Below the pieces are notes generated by a model. The model did not search any database and was not told the origin of the DNA. It saw only the letters and a list, made by a program, of their open reading frames with translations. Shown here piece after piece: positions 12,101 through 26,100 of a stretch of 64,000 nt of DNA; within the stretch, counting starts at the first letter, position 1, and every line of letters begins with the position of its first letter. Source of the DNA: Toxorhynchites rutilus septentrionalis (lineage: Eukaryota > Arthropoda > Insecta > Diptera > Culicidae); the NCBI RefSeq assembly GCF_029784135.1, contig NC_073746.1, forward strand, positions 59,308,097 to 59,372,096. Direction: 5' to 3'. The position numbers and the translations under genes were made by a program.

Positions 12101-15100
12101 GCTTACATCGTTTAGGGACCAAGACGCCATGTTTTTATATGTTTTCCTGAAAGCTGAGGTTTTTTCACATAATATATCGAAATACCAGGGAGGTGTTATT
12201 TTTCGTTTTTAAGTTATGATTTTTCAAAGTTAACATGTTTCCAGTTTTCGTTCAATATTTCTATGCGACTAGACTGGAAGTATGTGACTATAATCTAAAT
12301 TATTGGCAAGTGGACATCTGGTCTTCTTACTACCAGAATGAAATGATTGAAGCAGTATAGCGAAAATTCGTCCGCTTTGCTGTACGTCATCTTAGGTGGA
12401 CGGACCCATTTAACCTGCCTAGTTGCAAGAGCCGTTGCTTGCTTATAAAGGGTGTGTCACATCAAATTGCATCACGGAAAAAACGCTGTAGAAATTCGCC
12501 CAGTAGACCGATCCTTTTGAAAATTTTAGACATTAAAATAAAAACTATTAAACAACTTTTGGCATTTTCTTTTTATTCATACTTCGAGCCCAAGCCCGTA
12601 TGCTCGCACCTTCCTCTTTACCCCGTCCATAAGGTTCTGTACAACGTCAGGTTGTAGTTTTTTTTGTACAGAAATCCATTTTCTCTTGAAGTCCGCCTCC
12701 GATTTGACAACTTTTGGGTTCTTCCGGAGGGCCTGCTTCATAATCGCCCAATATTTCTCTATTGGGCGAAGCTCCGGCGCGTTGGGCGGGTTCATTTCCT
12801 TTGGCACGAAGGTGACCCCGTTGGCTTCGTACCACTCCAACACGTCCTTTGAATAGTGGCACGAAGCGAGATCCGGCCAGAAGATGGTCGGGCCCTCGTG
12901 CTGCTTCAATAGTGGTAGTAAGCGCTTCTGTAGGCACTCCTTAAGGTAAACCTGCCCGTTTACCGTGCCGGTCATCACGAAGGGGGCGCTCCGCTTTCCG
13001 CAAGAGCAGATCGCTTGCCACACCATGTACTTTTTGGCAAACTTGGATAGTTTCTGCTTGCGAATCTCCTCCGGAACGCTGAATTTGTCCTCTGCGGAGA
13101 AGAACAACAGGCCCGGCAGCTGACGAAAGTCCGCTTTGACGTAGGTTTCGTCGTCCATTACCAGGCAATGCGGCTTCGTCAGCATTACGGTGTACAGCTT
13201 CCGGGCTCGCGTCTTCCCCACCATGTTTTGCCTTTCGTCGCGGTTAGGAACCTTCTGAACCTTGTATGTACGCAGGCCCTCCCGCTGCTTGGTCCGCTGG
13301 ACGAATGAACTTGACAAATTCAGCTTATTGGCGACATCCCGGACCGAACTTCTCGGATCACGTCTAAACTGCTTAACTACGCGCTTGTGATCTTTTTCAC
13401 TGACGGAGCATCCATTTTTGCCGTTCTTCACCTTCCGGTCGATGGTTAGGTTCTCGAAGTATCGTTTTAGTACTCTGCTGACCGTGGATTGGACGATTCC
13501 CAGCATCTTACCGATGTACCGATGTGACTACTCCGGATTCTCGAAATGAGTGCGCAGGATTAATTCACGACGCTCTTTTTCGTTCGACGACATGTTTCCA
13601 AATTTACGAAAAATTGACAGTGAAGCATGGCCAACGTGATCTATACACTCTTATCTGATTATAAGCGAAAGCTGAAGATATAATTCCTAAAAATTAAATT
13701 TCTACAGCGTTTTTTCCGTGATGCAATTTGATGTGACACACCCTTTAGAACTGGAGTTGTTGGATGAGAGATGCAACGTAACAAAGGTCTGCTTCATTGC
13801 AGATCTACGCTGATTGTTCTTCTTTGCTCAGCACTGGTTAATGTGTTAATTTATATTATTTTACTTGACCTAGCATTGTCAATGGGGTACAATGCTACCT
13901 GTTGATCACATAAACAAATAATAAGTGTCTTATTTTTTCAAAAAAAGTTAGGCTTTAATTTTTTATATCGATCATCTGAATTGGCTAGTAGTTTAAAAGT
14001 AATACATTTTAAAAAAAAGACATTTTTGAGAAAAAAGGGAAACATTATTTTTTGAATTATCGAGTAAATTTGAAAAATCATAACTCAAAAACGAAAATAA
14101 ACACCTCCCTGGTTTTAAGATATGTGATGCGAACATATCTCAGCTTTCGATAAAAAATATAAAAAAAATATTGCGCCCTTGGTCCCGAAACCATGAAAAC
14201 TATAAAAATATACAATCAATAATGACAAAACCAAAACCTGAAATTTTTGCAAGCGTAGCATTTTTCCAAGAATTACTAGCTAATTAACTTTAATTTTATA
14301 TGTCGACCATCTAAATCGGTTTAGTAGTTTACAATTAATGAATTTTTGAAAAATGTCATTTTTGGAAAAAAGGCGAAAAAGTCAATATTTCGGATCCCCC
14401 TAAAATAAAAATGGGCAAATGGGCGGGTCTTTTTCAATTGAATTAAAACAACAAAACTCATAAAACCCCTCCGGCTCTTATTTGTCTGTTGATAATTATC
14501 GAATGGACAACAGAGTTTACATAAACTCAGCTAAACTCTAAAAAAATGCGTTTCCCGTCACTGAGTGGTGTTGGTGGGCGCGTCAACTATGCATATTTGG
14601 TCAGCACAGTAGAACCTTTTGGGGAAGCTCGGAATGTGCAATGAACTCTACTTCGTCAGGTACAGGTTTTTTTCGAGATTCATAAAAGCCAGCTCATTGC
14701 TATTCGTTCCCATCCAACTTGAAATAAATCTGGTCACCACAATAACGTTAATCTTGGCATTACAAGATTCCTCTCTTTCAGTTACTTTTGGCGATATTTC
14801 TTTTTCCTCGCGTAAATACCAATTCGATTGATGTTTTTTTTTATAATTACCAGTCGTGACCGACAACAAATGTAAAGTGACGGAACCGAAATAGCATTAT
14901 TTTGTTTCTGCGTAATCATCAGAATTCAACAAAGAAAAGTGTGACATTATTTAGCAACATGAGTCAACATGATTTTCAAACAATTACAGAGCCTTTTTAT
15001 TCATCCGTTAAGTATATATATACAACCCATTTATTATTATCATATCTACAGTGACTTACAGTGACTCTTAATAGATACTTAAATCTACAACAACTATTCG

Positions 15101-18100
15101 ATACCTGACCGACCGATCAAAAGATTTTTGGCAGGTGGCTATTGTTTGAGAACTGTCGTTGCTCTCTGAATTGAAACATATTGTATTTGACTACAAAAAA
15201 AAAGCTGAAAAATGTACTTTAGCATCCAAGGGTCACCATAAATCCATTTATACCTGTTATTGAATTTTATATAACTGTACACAAAAAAAATAGAAAATTT
15301 ACGAGAAAAAATCATGAAAAAATTTTTGTTACAAAAACTTGTTTGCCTTAAATATGCACCAGTTGCGATGTATGGAAGAGTTGTAGGGCAAATATTTATC
15401 TACCATTCATCTGCCATATCATCAAAACAGTTTTTGAAATCGATTTTTTTCAGTGTAGAATTTCAAAAAATATTTTTTCCAATATTTTTTTTTAAATTCA
15501 ATTATTTTCCTCAAACTCTCCAATAGATCACTTTTTGTAGGACTTATCATCTTCGAGTAAAAAAAATTTTATAAAAAAATGATCAAAAATATTTTGCCCT
15601 CTCCATATGTTTGTCTAGATAAATTCTAGAAAAACTAAGTATGTCAAGTTGCTTAATTAGGTAAGGTCTTCACACCCAGAATGTTTCATTGAGTTCTGAG
15701 AGGGCCATGCCAACATCTGGTCGAGTTGGCGTGAAATCCGTCAATAGCAAAATTACTGAGACAAGCACAGTCTGTGATACCGTGCGCGAGTATACGGGTC
15801 ATGATTTTACGCGCGAGAACAGGAGGGTTAAACTTTGTTTCATTCTCTAGTACTACATTCAGTTTCTAATGACTTTTTGATATAGTCAACGTTGGTAGAC
15901 CACCGCCATACATTTGAACAATTAGTTGCCCGTGATGCCCAAAAGTTTGGCCAACCCTGGTTTAGAGGAAACGAAATCGTGTTCTTAAAATTCGCGTACC
16001 ATAGTCATTTTTCAAAGATGCACTTCAATTGCGAAGTTTCTTTCGATGACGATATAAACCGATTAGTTAAGCTTCGGAAAAAAATCAATTGCTCCATTTT
16101 CAAAAATGCAGATTTTTTTTTTTTATCTTCGCTTATTTTTCGTCGGCCTATTTCCGCCACTTTAGTGCCAATCACCGACAACAGGGAGGCGACTCCACCT
16201 GTTCCTACCTATCAGACTCAACAACTCATGAGCCGGGCCAACTTCTTTTACTTCCCCTCCGAAGGAAGACGTAACCAGAGATTTTTCGCCTCAGAAAATC
16301 CCAACGACGCCAGCTGGGATTGAACCCAGGCCGATCGGATTGTGAGAAATGCAGATTTGAAAATGTATTTTTTATTCGAATGGAAGTTTGTATTCCGTTT
16401 GGGTTGGAGGAAATATGAGTTTTCCACAGGAATTGTTAATTTTTTGACTCAAGTGTAACTTTTGAAAAGGTTTTGACTCAAGTGTAACTTTTGAAAGGAA
16501 TTTATATCTCAAAAACAATGAGTCGTACCGAAATAGTGTTTTAGAAAGAGTTATAAAAAAATATACGCAGAAAAAAAAGTTCTATTTTTTTTTATTTACA
16601 AAAAAAAATTATTTGCAGTATCCAAAATGTGTATTTTTTTATTTTTCCACATAAAATGGAAGTCATGTAGAAAATTTTAAAAATGAGTCCAAGAAACTAT
16701 TTTTGACGAACTTTGTGGAATATCGAATTTTTATGATTTTTCGAAACTTCGGACTTTTTTTTGTCCCTTTGTTTATTTTAAGCTCATCAGCATTTTTAGC
16801 TGTAACAGAGCCGAATTATAATCGTGTACATGTCACATGATTATCATATCTATAATTAGCACATTACACCGTTGCCATTTTTCGGCGTAAGAGTTTCCTT
16901 CTATACCATTGCATATGGTACATTTAAACAGTAGCCATTTAGGCGTAAGAGTATTCCTTCTAATCTTCCATTATACAGTTTGACCAACGGACAGCGGATA
17001 CAGTTGATTGATCATTGTTGAGTTATTTATAAAACAGCAGCCCGATGTGTCTTGCAGAGCAGAGCAGTTGTATTATTGAATCGATCTTATTTCGACCGTG
17101 GATCGATTTCCATAGCTGATGATTGTTGCGTGGACGTAGTTATTCTGTAACAACACAAAGATGGTCAATGGGGGTCCTGAGTTTTGAACTCACGATCGAT
17201 CGCTTATTAAGCGAGCACGCAAGCAATGTGACCCTCGAACTTTTGTATGTTCGATCTTTTTTAGCCACAAATTATGAATCCTGATGTAATTTAAAATAAA
17301 AGGGTTTCTTATCAATCTCTAAAAGCAGGCATTCTCGAGATATTTGAAAAAAAAAACATTTCTAATTTATTGTCTTTTGAATTTAGTACAGAATTTTAAA
17401 TTTATATATGCATTTTTTATTTATTTTTTCTAATAAAATAGAAGTCATGTAGAAAATTTAAAAATGAGTCCAAGATGGTAAAGCCATTTTTAACGAACTT
17501 TGTGGAACATCGAGTTTTTATGAATTTTCGAAACTTTGAATTTTTGTATGTTAACAATAATTGTCAGCCACAAATTATGAATCCTGATGCGATAACAAAA
17601 AAAAAAAAGCTTTTCTTCAAGCTGCTTCTAGATGCATTCTCGAGATATTAAAAAATTTAATTCATATTTCCTCCAACCCAAACGGAATACAAACCTTCAT
17701 TCGAATCAGAAATACTCATGTTTTGTCATTTGTCGATGTCATTTGGAATTGCTCAATGGTAAGAACAATTGTAATTATAAAATGTTATTCTTCAGACAAG
17801 CGTAAACTTGGTAATCTAGCGTAGTTTATGTGTTACAACTTGTTAAAGTGAATGTAAATTCGGTGCTGTCTGAAGAATATAAAAATAATTTCGAAAAATA
17901 ATTATTATTATAAATACTGACGAAAAACGATATCAAAAAGTATTAGTGGGAAAAATATAAGAACAACAAAAATCGGGATTGTTACCACATGGGAGTGAGC
18001 GCTCGGCGAAGAGTTTAGAAAGCATTTCAAGATTACCGTTTGTTTACCTGCAGATATCGTTGCACTACCGTGTGGGCGATCACCTCCTTCTGCTCGTTCT

Positions 18101-21100
18101 CGATCAGGACATCGAGAAACTCCATGTTGCGCCGATCTGTGGCAGTAAGAATACGACCTGCCGAGTCAGCACCGGCGGCCAGCGCCAGGAGCTCGGTAGC
18201 CATCGTTTCGCACTGTTTCCCAGCAGCGATCAGATCTTTGGCTCGTTCTTTTTCCTGTGTAATGAGTGAAGCAAAATTGGCGGGTGATGTTCTAACCTAC
18301 TGAAGCTGCAGTGGGTGCGGATGATAACTTACCTTAGTGGATAGCACGACGAAGATGTTTGACAGCTTCGCGGCGGTATCAACCGGCGCCGGAGAAACTA
18401 ACACAAACTCCTCGATTGGCTTGTTGTTATGGTTCTTGGAGACGATCATCAGATTGTACACAAACCGTTTATCCTCCATCAGCGCGTAGGTATCGTGCTC
18501 CTTGTGCATCAGATATCGCAGCACATCGTTGTGGCCTTCGGACGCAGCGAACCAAATCGGCGCACAGCCGTAGTTTGTCTCGGACTTGGGTGATCCACCG
18601 GCTTCCACCAGCAGCTTCACGACATCCAGATAACCAGCCTTGGCAGTACAGTGCAGTGGAGTCCAGCCGTTCTTGTCTGAGGCGTTGATCTCTGAACCTT
18701 GACCGAGCAAGACTTCCACCATCTGATAGTGACCGTGCATAGCTGCTATGTGCAGACCAGTCTTCCCGTGCCGGTCCACACTATGCAGAAGCTCAGCGGA
18801 TCTGCTCAGCAGTAGTCCCACGATCGGAACATGCCCACCGAAGCAAGCTAAATGCAGAGGATTGTAACCCTGGTGGAAAAAACAGAATACACTTATAATC
18901 ATTGTCGTAAAAACATTTCCAGATACTCACATTTTCCGTAGTCGCAGCATCGACTTGAACACCAGCGGAGTTAAGTAGCAGTCGGACAACATTTTCGTTG
19001 CCGGAGTAGGCTGCCAGATGCAGCGGAGTCAGCCCGGACTCGTTCCCTAATTCAGGTACTAATGATGAACCAGATGGAGAATCAGATTTAACCGTTGCGG
19101 GGACGTTGATAAGCAACTCCCTCACCGTATCTGCCTGGCCGTAGTAGGCAGCTACATGCAGCGGAGTTAAACCCAATTTTTTACTGGACACCCTTAGCGA
19201 ATTAGTGCTTCGCATCACCTCGAGTACCTGACCGTGGCCGTTTTTTGCCGCCATGTGCACGGCGGTGAAACCAGACTTGTTTTCGTCGGTACAGGATCCT
19301 CCGGCACGCACAAGGACCTTTACGACGTCCGCATGACCACCCTCCGCAGCCAACTGAAGAGGGGTCGAATCCGTCAGCTTGTTTCTCGTAGATATCACAC
19401 CGGTTCGATCGAATTTCATCAGTTCCTCTATCACCTTCACCGAGCCTTGCATGGCAGCTATATGGGCGCAGGTATTGCCGTCCTTGCTCGTGGCCATTAC
19501 AAGGTTCGGGTGCTGCTGAAGAAATAATTTGGCAACTTCGGAATAATTGTTCTGTGCAGCCACGTGAATGGGTTTCTGTCCAACGTCGTCTGTTGCGTCG
19601 ATATTGGCACCGAGTTCTAAAAGTAGCTTACAGACATTCATCTGTCCACTGGCGGCCGCCAGATGTAACGGAGTTTGCTTCCTTAAGGTTAGAATATCCA
19701 CCACTGCATTGTGGTCTCGTATCAAAAATTTTACCAATTCCGTGTATCCGTTCATAGCGGCCAAATGAAGGGCTGTTCTACCGACTCGTGATTTAGAATT
19801 AATAAACGCCTTATTAGTAATGAGTGCATCACAGACTTGTAGGTAGCCATGCTCCGCGGCCAAATGTAGCGCAGAGCGGCCTTCGTTATCGAACACATCC
19901 ACCCTGGCATGGTTGCTGAGTAGAGTATTCACTAGATCCATGTGACCCCGGTTACACGCGATCAACAATGGTGTCCAACCAACCGACGATTGCCGATTCA
20001 TCGCTTTCTGAACGTCCGCCGTCGAGAGATGGCTTATGACCTCCGACAGGACGTCATTGTTGCCGGCAACAGCAACCGCATGAAGACACGTATCATTGGT
20101 GGATTTTGTTGTTAGCGAAACATCTGCCCCATGTTCCAGCAGCATCTTCACTATTTCTCGATCACCGTTCCCCGATTTCACCTCGTCCTTCGTCACCTGA
20201 CAAATGTAATGCAGAGCGGTCGCGCCATCTTCGTTGGTGAAATTGAGATAATTCTTCAGGATCTCCTTCCCGTGCTTTTCCAACACGAAGTCTATCAAAT
20301 GTCTCACAATCTCCGGATAGCAGTTCCGCGCTCCCAGATGTAACGGAGTCTCGCCGACCTGTCGGAAGAGTTTATATATGATTCGTATGTCCTACGGTAT
20401 TGTACCTGAAACGTGCGAGTGCAACCACTGATTCCTAAAAGCGTGATTCAGTGCCGTCTAGTGCTAGTGCTATCTCTTCTCACATTCGACTTTATCAGCG
20501 GATCCCCGTTATCCTCTAGGAGCAGATCCAGGGTCGTGACGTTCCCATATTTGGCAGCTACATGAACAGGTGTTTGACCGTCATCAGTCGTTTTGTTGGC
20601 ACCGGCGCCGGACTTAAGCAACATCAGCGCGCATCTATCTCCGTCCTGAACTCTCGAGGCAATGTGTAGAGGCGTCTCCCGCAGTTTACCCCCTCGGACG
20701 TGCACTTCGGCACCGAACCCCAGCAGCGTCTCGACGACGCCCGGTTTTGCAGATTGAACAGCGATGTGGAGGGCAGTGTAATTATCCTGGAATGCATGTC
20801 AAAAACACAGGAGATCGATTATGAATTGAAGATGAGTTGAGAGATCTGTGCAAAAAGATTGATGCTCACATTCGTGGGGACGTCAACCTTCTCGCCTTTG
20901 TTCAGCAAGGTGCTAATGATGCCCACGTGGCCGTACTTGGCCGCGGTGTGTATACTTCGCGCGCCACCCTTGTTCGGCATGTGTAGGTACACGCCCTTCC
21001 GGAACAACGTCGTCGCACACTCAGCGTGACCGTTCAACGAAGCGATGTGCATTAGCGTACTACCGTCCTTCGTTCGCTCGTAGATACTGGCCCGGAACTT

Positions 21101-23047
21101 GTCCGCCAGAATTTCGATGATCGACGCGTGACCGTTTTCCGCCGCTAGATGCATCGGTGTGCGATCTGGGAAAAAAATATTCGTCTGTATTATAACCTCA
21201 TCATACAGAGAAATAACCTCATCATACAGAATGTGTTCAATTGTATGTCTGTACATTGTTTGTTTATACTTTATATAAAAATATACCACGTTATTTACAT
21301 TACTATTGAATGATATCTTAAATTTTATGGAAACAACCAAAAATTTTCTTGACTAAACTGAATACTTTGTAATTAAGTGAAATTGCTTCGTAATTCAGTG
21401 TTTCTCAAATATTGCATTTTTGTAGTAACACTTGATCAGCTCCCTGCAAAATTCTTTTAATAGCAAGAACTTGCACTTTTTGGACAGCATAAAAAATTGC
21501 AATTGCATTTGTGTCAATTTATACCGGCGTAAAAAAAGTCTTTACACTGTGCCCTACCGACACGAACCGTTCATTAGCCTTTGCAAGATTAATCAATTTA
21601 ATAATAAACGAACAATAGTATTGAGTGCTCAATAAGACAATATACTGAACTATTCTTAACAACTTTACAACTACGTTGTAAAAAAGGTTATTTAGACCAA
21701 ATTGAAGCATATTGCCAGAGAAACGATTTGAAAACGTTTATTCGACTGCAAATCAGCTTTTGTACAACACATGATGGACTGTCAAAATAAATATTTGCTG
21801 CCAGTATTTTAAGCTCATGTTCGACTGCTTGGCATTACATTTTTTAAGTTTTCTAACAAAACAAACGGTTGGATCATCGAAGGATCATCGAAGCAAATGT
21901 CGTGAATTTGAATCATGGCCATTTTTAATTTTTTGACTTAGAACTACGTCTTTCATGCCAAGTAATTAAGTGAAATTGCTTCGTAATTCCGTGTGTCACA
22001 TCAGAAAACAGGTCACGTTTTTATGAAATAAAGTTAACGTTAATAACTATTTTTTGCCGTGAACGGGTTTTAACGGTTTACATACCAAGCGAATCGTAAA
22101 TTACCTAAGATTTTATTTTTAGGCTATATATTACAGTTCCGTTTTGTGTAAACGGTTGAAATTGATGAAAACTAGAATCATTTCTATTTTCCCATACATT
22201 TGTTCCGCTCATTTGTGAATCTCCCAACCCATGCCGTCAATAACGAGCAACTTATCAGCGATAAACGAATGGGAATGATTCAAAGTCTCCGTGAACGAAG
22301 AAAAAAAGAAGAAGAACGAATTTTAATATTTGCCAAGAACATGAATATTGGATCTCGCTAAAACAAACTTTCAGTACCGTTCTAGATACGAATCAATGAA
22401 CATCGCTTATTATTTCTTGTTTTGCGTCATCACATGTCTTCGTTTCGGATTGAGTTGTGGGCGCGACCAAATGACTTACTCTTTGATGTCTCTGGCATTG
22501 CAATCATTATATCAAACTGACGCCATTCCATAAAGGTTCTGGACTACACAATTGTGTGGGGAATTATCAAACTAGACTCACTAAGAAAATAATTGTTCAG
22601 GAATTTTGTGTGTGATTTGGTGTCGCACGACAGTAACAAAACTATCTCCACCAAGGCTGACAGCTAAGCTAATCTAGACCGGAAACATTTTCGCTAACGT
22701 TCAAAACATCCCGAAACCGGCTTTCGCCCGAAGAAAAACGCCCTACATGAATTGTTCTACAGAATCTGTTGATTGATGTTAGGTATACAGAATCTGTTGA
22801 TTGATGTTAGGTAGAGCTTGAATTTTGATAGAATCAAAATAAATGCGTTTTTATGTGAAATAAATGGGAGTGCGGGTTAAACCGACACCTGAAAACTTGT
22901 TACATTAATTTCAAAGTACTAATAGACTATCCATATACTATGTATACACTTGAAAAGAGGTGAGGGGGGATAGTCACAAATGATACGTAATTAAAATGAT
23001 AAATTCGTTTATTTTTACAATTCGAATTGTTAAATATATTTTCTTCC

Positions 23048-23103
<56 letters not shown>

Positions 23104-26100
23104 GTTGGGGAAAAAAAAATGTCGTAATTGTGATCGAAATTTGACGCTTTATTTAACATACTTAAAATTATCCAATTTAAGTCAAATATGCGCAGTTTTG
23201 TTCGCAAACATGTTGCCATTTAGAAGGCATTTTTTTTTTAAATCATAACTTTTGAACTACTACTCCGCTTCAGATGATGAACATCAAATTAAAGCCAATC
23301 ACCTTTTTTGAAAAAAATACTATATAGGCTTTTTATAGGGAGGCTTTTTTTTCGTTTTTGAGTTATGTTTTTTCAAAGTTACCCGATGGTCCAAAAAATC
23401 ATTTTCCTCTTTTTTTTTCCCAAAAATGATTTTCTTCTAAAATTTATTACTTTTGAACTACTGGACCGATTCAGATGATCGACATATCAAATTAAAGCCT
23501 ACTAGCTAAATAACACATTTGCCAATTAACTGGATTATAATTACATACATCCAGGGTCGCCACATTTGATTCTGTAAAATTTTCTAAAAAAATCTGTACA
23601 TGTGTGTTTTTAACCAAAAAATCTGTATCGTGAAGTTAAGGGAAAAAATTGAGCCGATACATAGTTCTTTGCTTTAAAAATAGAGTCCATAATTGTGGGA
23701 GCCAACCGATTTCCAGACATTGTTTTGTTGGCACTGTAAAGCAAAAATATTCTCTCAACACATGCTAATGGATGTCATCAAAAATGTCTTACAAACGACC
23801 TTAGCAATGGATACAAAAATTTTCCATCACGTCTTTAGACATCCAACAGCTGGGACCAAGTTATATCCGAGTCATTCAAGTTTTGTCCCATAAGATTCGA
23901 CTTGAGTAGCCTGAATTCGCTTTCCAAGCCTTGTCTGTTACCTGTTTCAACGAATTGAGGAAATTGGCACATCAAGTCATTAAGGTTTAGTACAGGGTCT
24001 TTCAGATTAAACGCTCACGCAAAAATATCGAATAGCTCCTTATAAAAAACTTATTTCGCTTCGTCGATGGTAACACTGCATTCCACACTTTGGGACGATA
24101 ATATTCGGCTACTCGTTCAGTCTGGTCGGAGGGTTTTTAGTGTCAAGATGTACAATTTACAAGAACGTGTATTTTTAGTGAAATCGTGTTACCGAAGTCT
24201 TAATGAAACTTTGTACTTTTATGGTAAGAATTTCAACAATTCTCGTCGTCGATTACTTCCTCTGGGGGTACGTGAAGGACCGTTGCTATGTTACAAGCCA
24301 CAAAATTTGGAGGAACTTAACATTTTCGTCGCCCCGTCATCCAGATATGGGTGACACTTTCCTCGTTCGAATTGAATAGAATTTTGAAAAGGAATTGGAT
24401 AGAATAGGTCCAAAATGTAACTATAGGATATGTAGATATGTAGAAAATCATAACCATATTATTATAATGTTTATACTATACTTTTTATTAACTTATAATA
24501 TGGATGGTCTGTACTGCAGTGTTTTGCGAAACCCATATCATATGACTTTGGCATGTATTATTGTTGTCAATCCGTCTTCAAATTTGAAAAAATATTGCTA
24601 GATCATGTAGAAGTTCTCTACATACTAAGTTTGATCTTCATTTAATAATTTATCCGCAAGTTGGGCTATGCAAGAAACTCAAGAACGTCGCTTTGGCGAT
24701 GAACTTGTTCAAGAAGAAACAACTCGGATTTTCAACAGCATCGAAGTCGTAATGATAGGGTTGTGCATGAAGAATATTGTTCACCGTTTAAAACGCGTTA
24801 TCGAAATGTTCTAAAATAATCTTTATTTTCGTTTTTCAAAAATAAAAATCGGTTCACTTTTGTAGAAATTATTAATATTTGTTGCGTGAGCGTTCAATCT
24901 GAAAGACCCTGTAGCTTGACGAAATTTTGAGGGTTTATCAAGGCTGCAGTTATGTTTCACCAGTTCAATATAGAAGTCACAGCAAATCGATCTGAAAATC
25001 AACTTTCTAGCTGAATTCAATCCTTTTCAGCTCCTTCTGCATCGATACTAACGTAAACATCCCCAGGCTTCTTCAGAAAGTCTTCAAAATCTTTCGCATT
25101 AAGGCCAGCATCACCGAATCGTTGTACGTAGCTCTCCAAACATAAGCTACCCAACATTATTAACAATAACAGTCTTCTCTCATTAAAAATAGTTAGTTTA
25201 AGCTTCTCAACTTGCTCAAGATTTCGCTTAATAACTGGCTCCAACGAAATCCATCTCGTTGCATTGCGTTAATTTTTTTTATAAACCAAGGTATCTATGT
25301 ATACACTGTAATAAATTTAATATTTTAAAATCAATTTTGAAAAATCTGTAATTCTGTATATGCAGATTCTGTATCTCAAATTTGGTGAAAAATCTGTAAA
25401 ATACAGAATATTCTGTATATGTGGCAACCCTGCATACATCCAGTCTAGTCGCATAGATATGTTGAACGGAAAATGAAAACATGTTAACTTTAAAAAACCA
25501 TAACTTAAAAACGAAAAATAACACCTCTCTGGTACTCGGATATATTATGTGAAAAAACTTCAGCTTTCAGGAAAACATATAAAAAAATATGGCACCATGA
25601 AAACTATAAAAACAGGAAGTGGGTTATATCTATGGTATAACCGCAAGGGTGACGTAGGACTATCGTTGATTTAGAGATCATTTGTATGAAGTTGAATCTG
25701 AATTCATTCTGAATGAATGAATATTTGGAGAACTTCGAAAACGAGAGCGTTACGTTGGAGGCACAAGGTTTTATGCATCCAATATTGGATACGGAAATAT
25801 CCTACTGATGGGGAAGAATAATCTTCAGAAGCTATCCTGTTGATTGCGATTGATTGAAAAATCACAAAACCTAATGTATTTGGTCACAGTGTTACATGGA
25901 TAGAAAACATTAAAATAAACTCTTTCATATGAATGTAATTTTAAATTCCCAGAGGAACTGGCAGATTATTTTCAGTAACGATTAGGTATTTCCACATTTT
26001 CCTCGATACTGGAAGCCCACCAGTGGTTAATGCTAACTCGATAACAATCTGTTAATAGCACTTGATTGAAACATATTTGGTCACAGTGTTACATGGATAG

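Larger units (their letters stand above)
23552..25432 (-). mobile_element. hAT element with 8-bp target duplication
   Basis: The ends are CAGGGTCGCCACAT at the left and the complement of CAGGGTTGCCACAT at the right. The 8-bp direct repeat CATACATC flanks it exactly (23544-23551 and 25433-25440), the hAT signature. Coding remains are on the minus strand. It has been invaded by a TA-inserting MITE at 23993-24911. A second end of the same family (ctgtacatgtggcaaccct) is at about 45911-46018. Confidence 0.85.
23226..25620. repeat. Fold-back family copy split by a hAT element
   Basis: The left arm at 23226-23551 (gatcgacatatcaaattaaa, gttacccgatggtcc) and the right arm at 25433-25620 (gttaactttaaaaaacc, ctctctggtactcggatat, cagctttcaggaaaac) belong to the same palindromic family as 37661-38330. 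They are separated by the hAT insertion. Confidence 0.6.
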
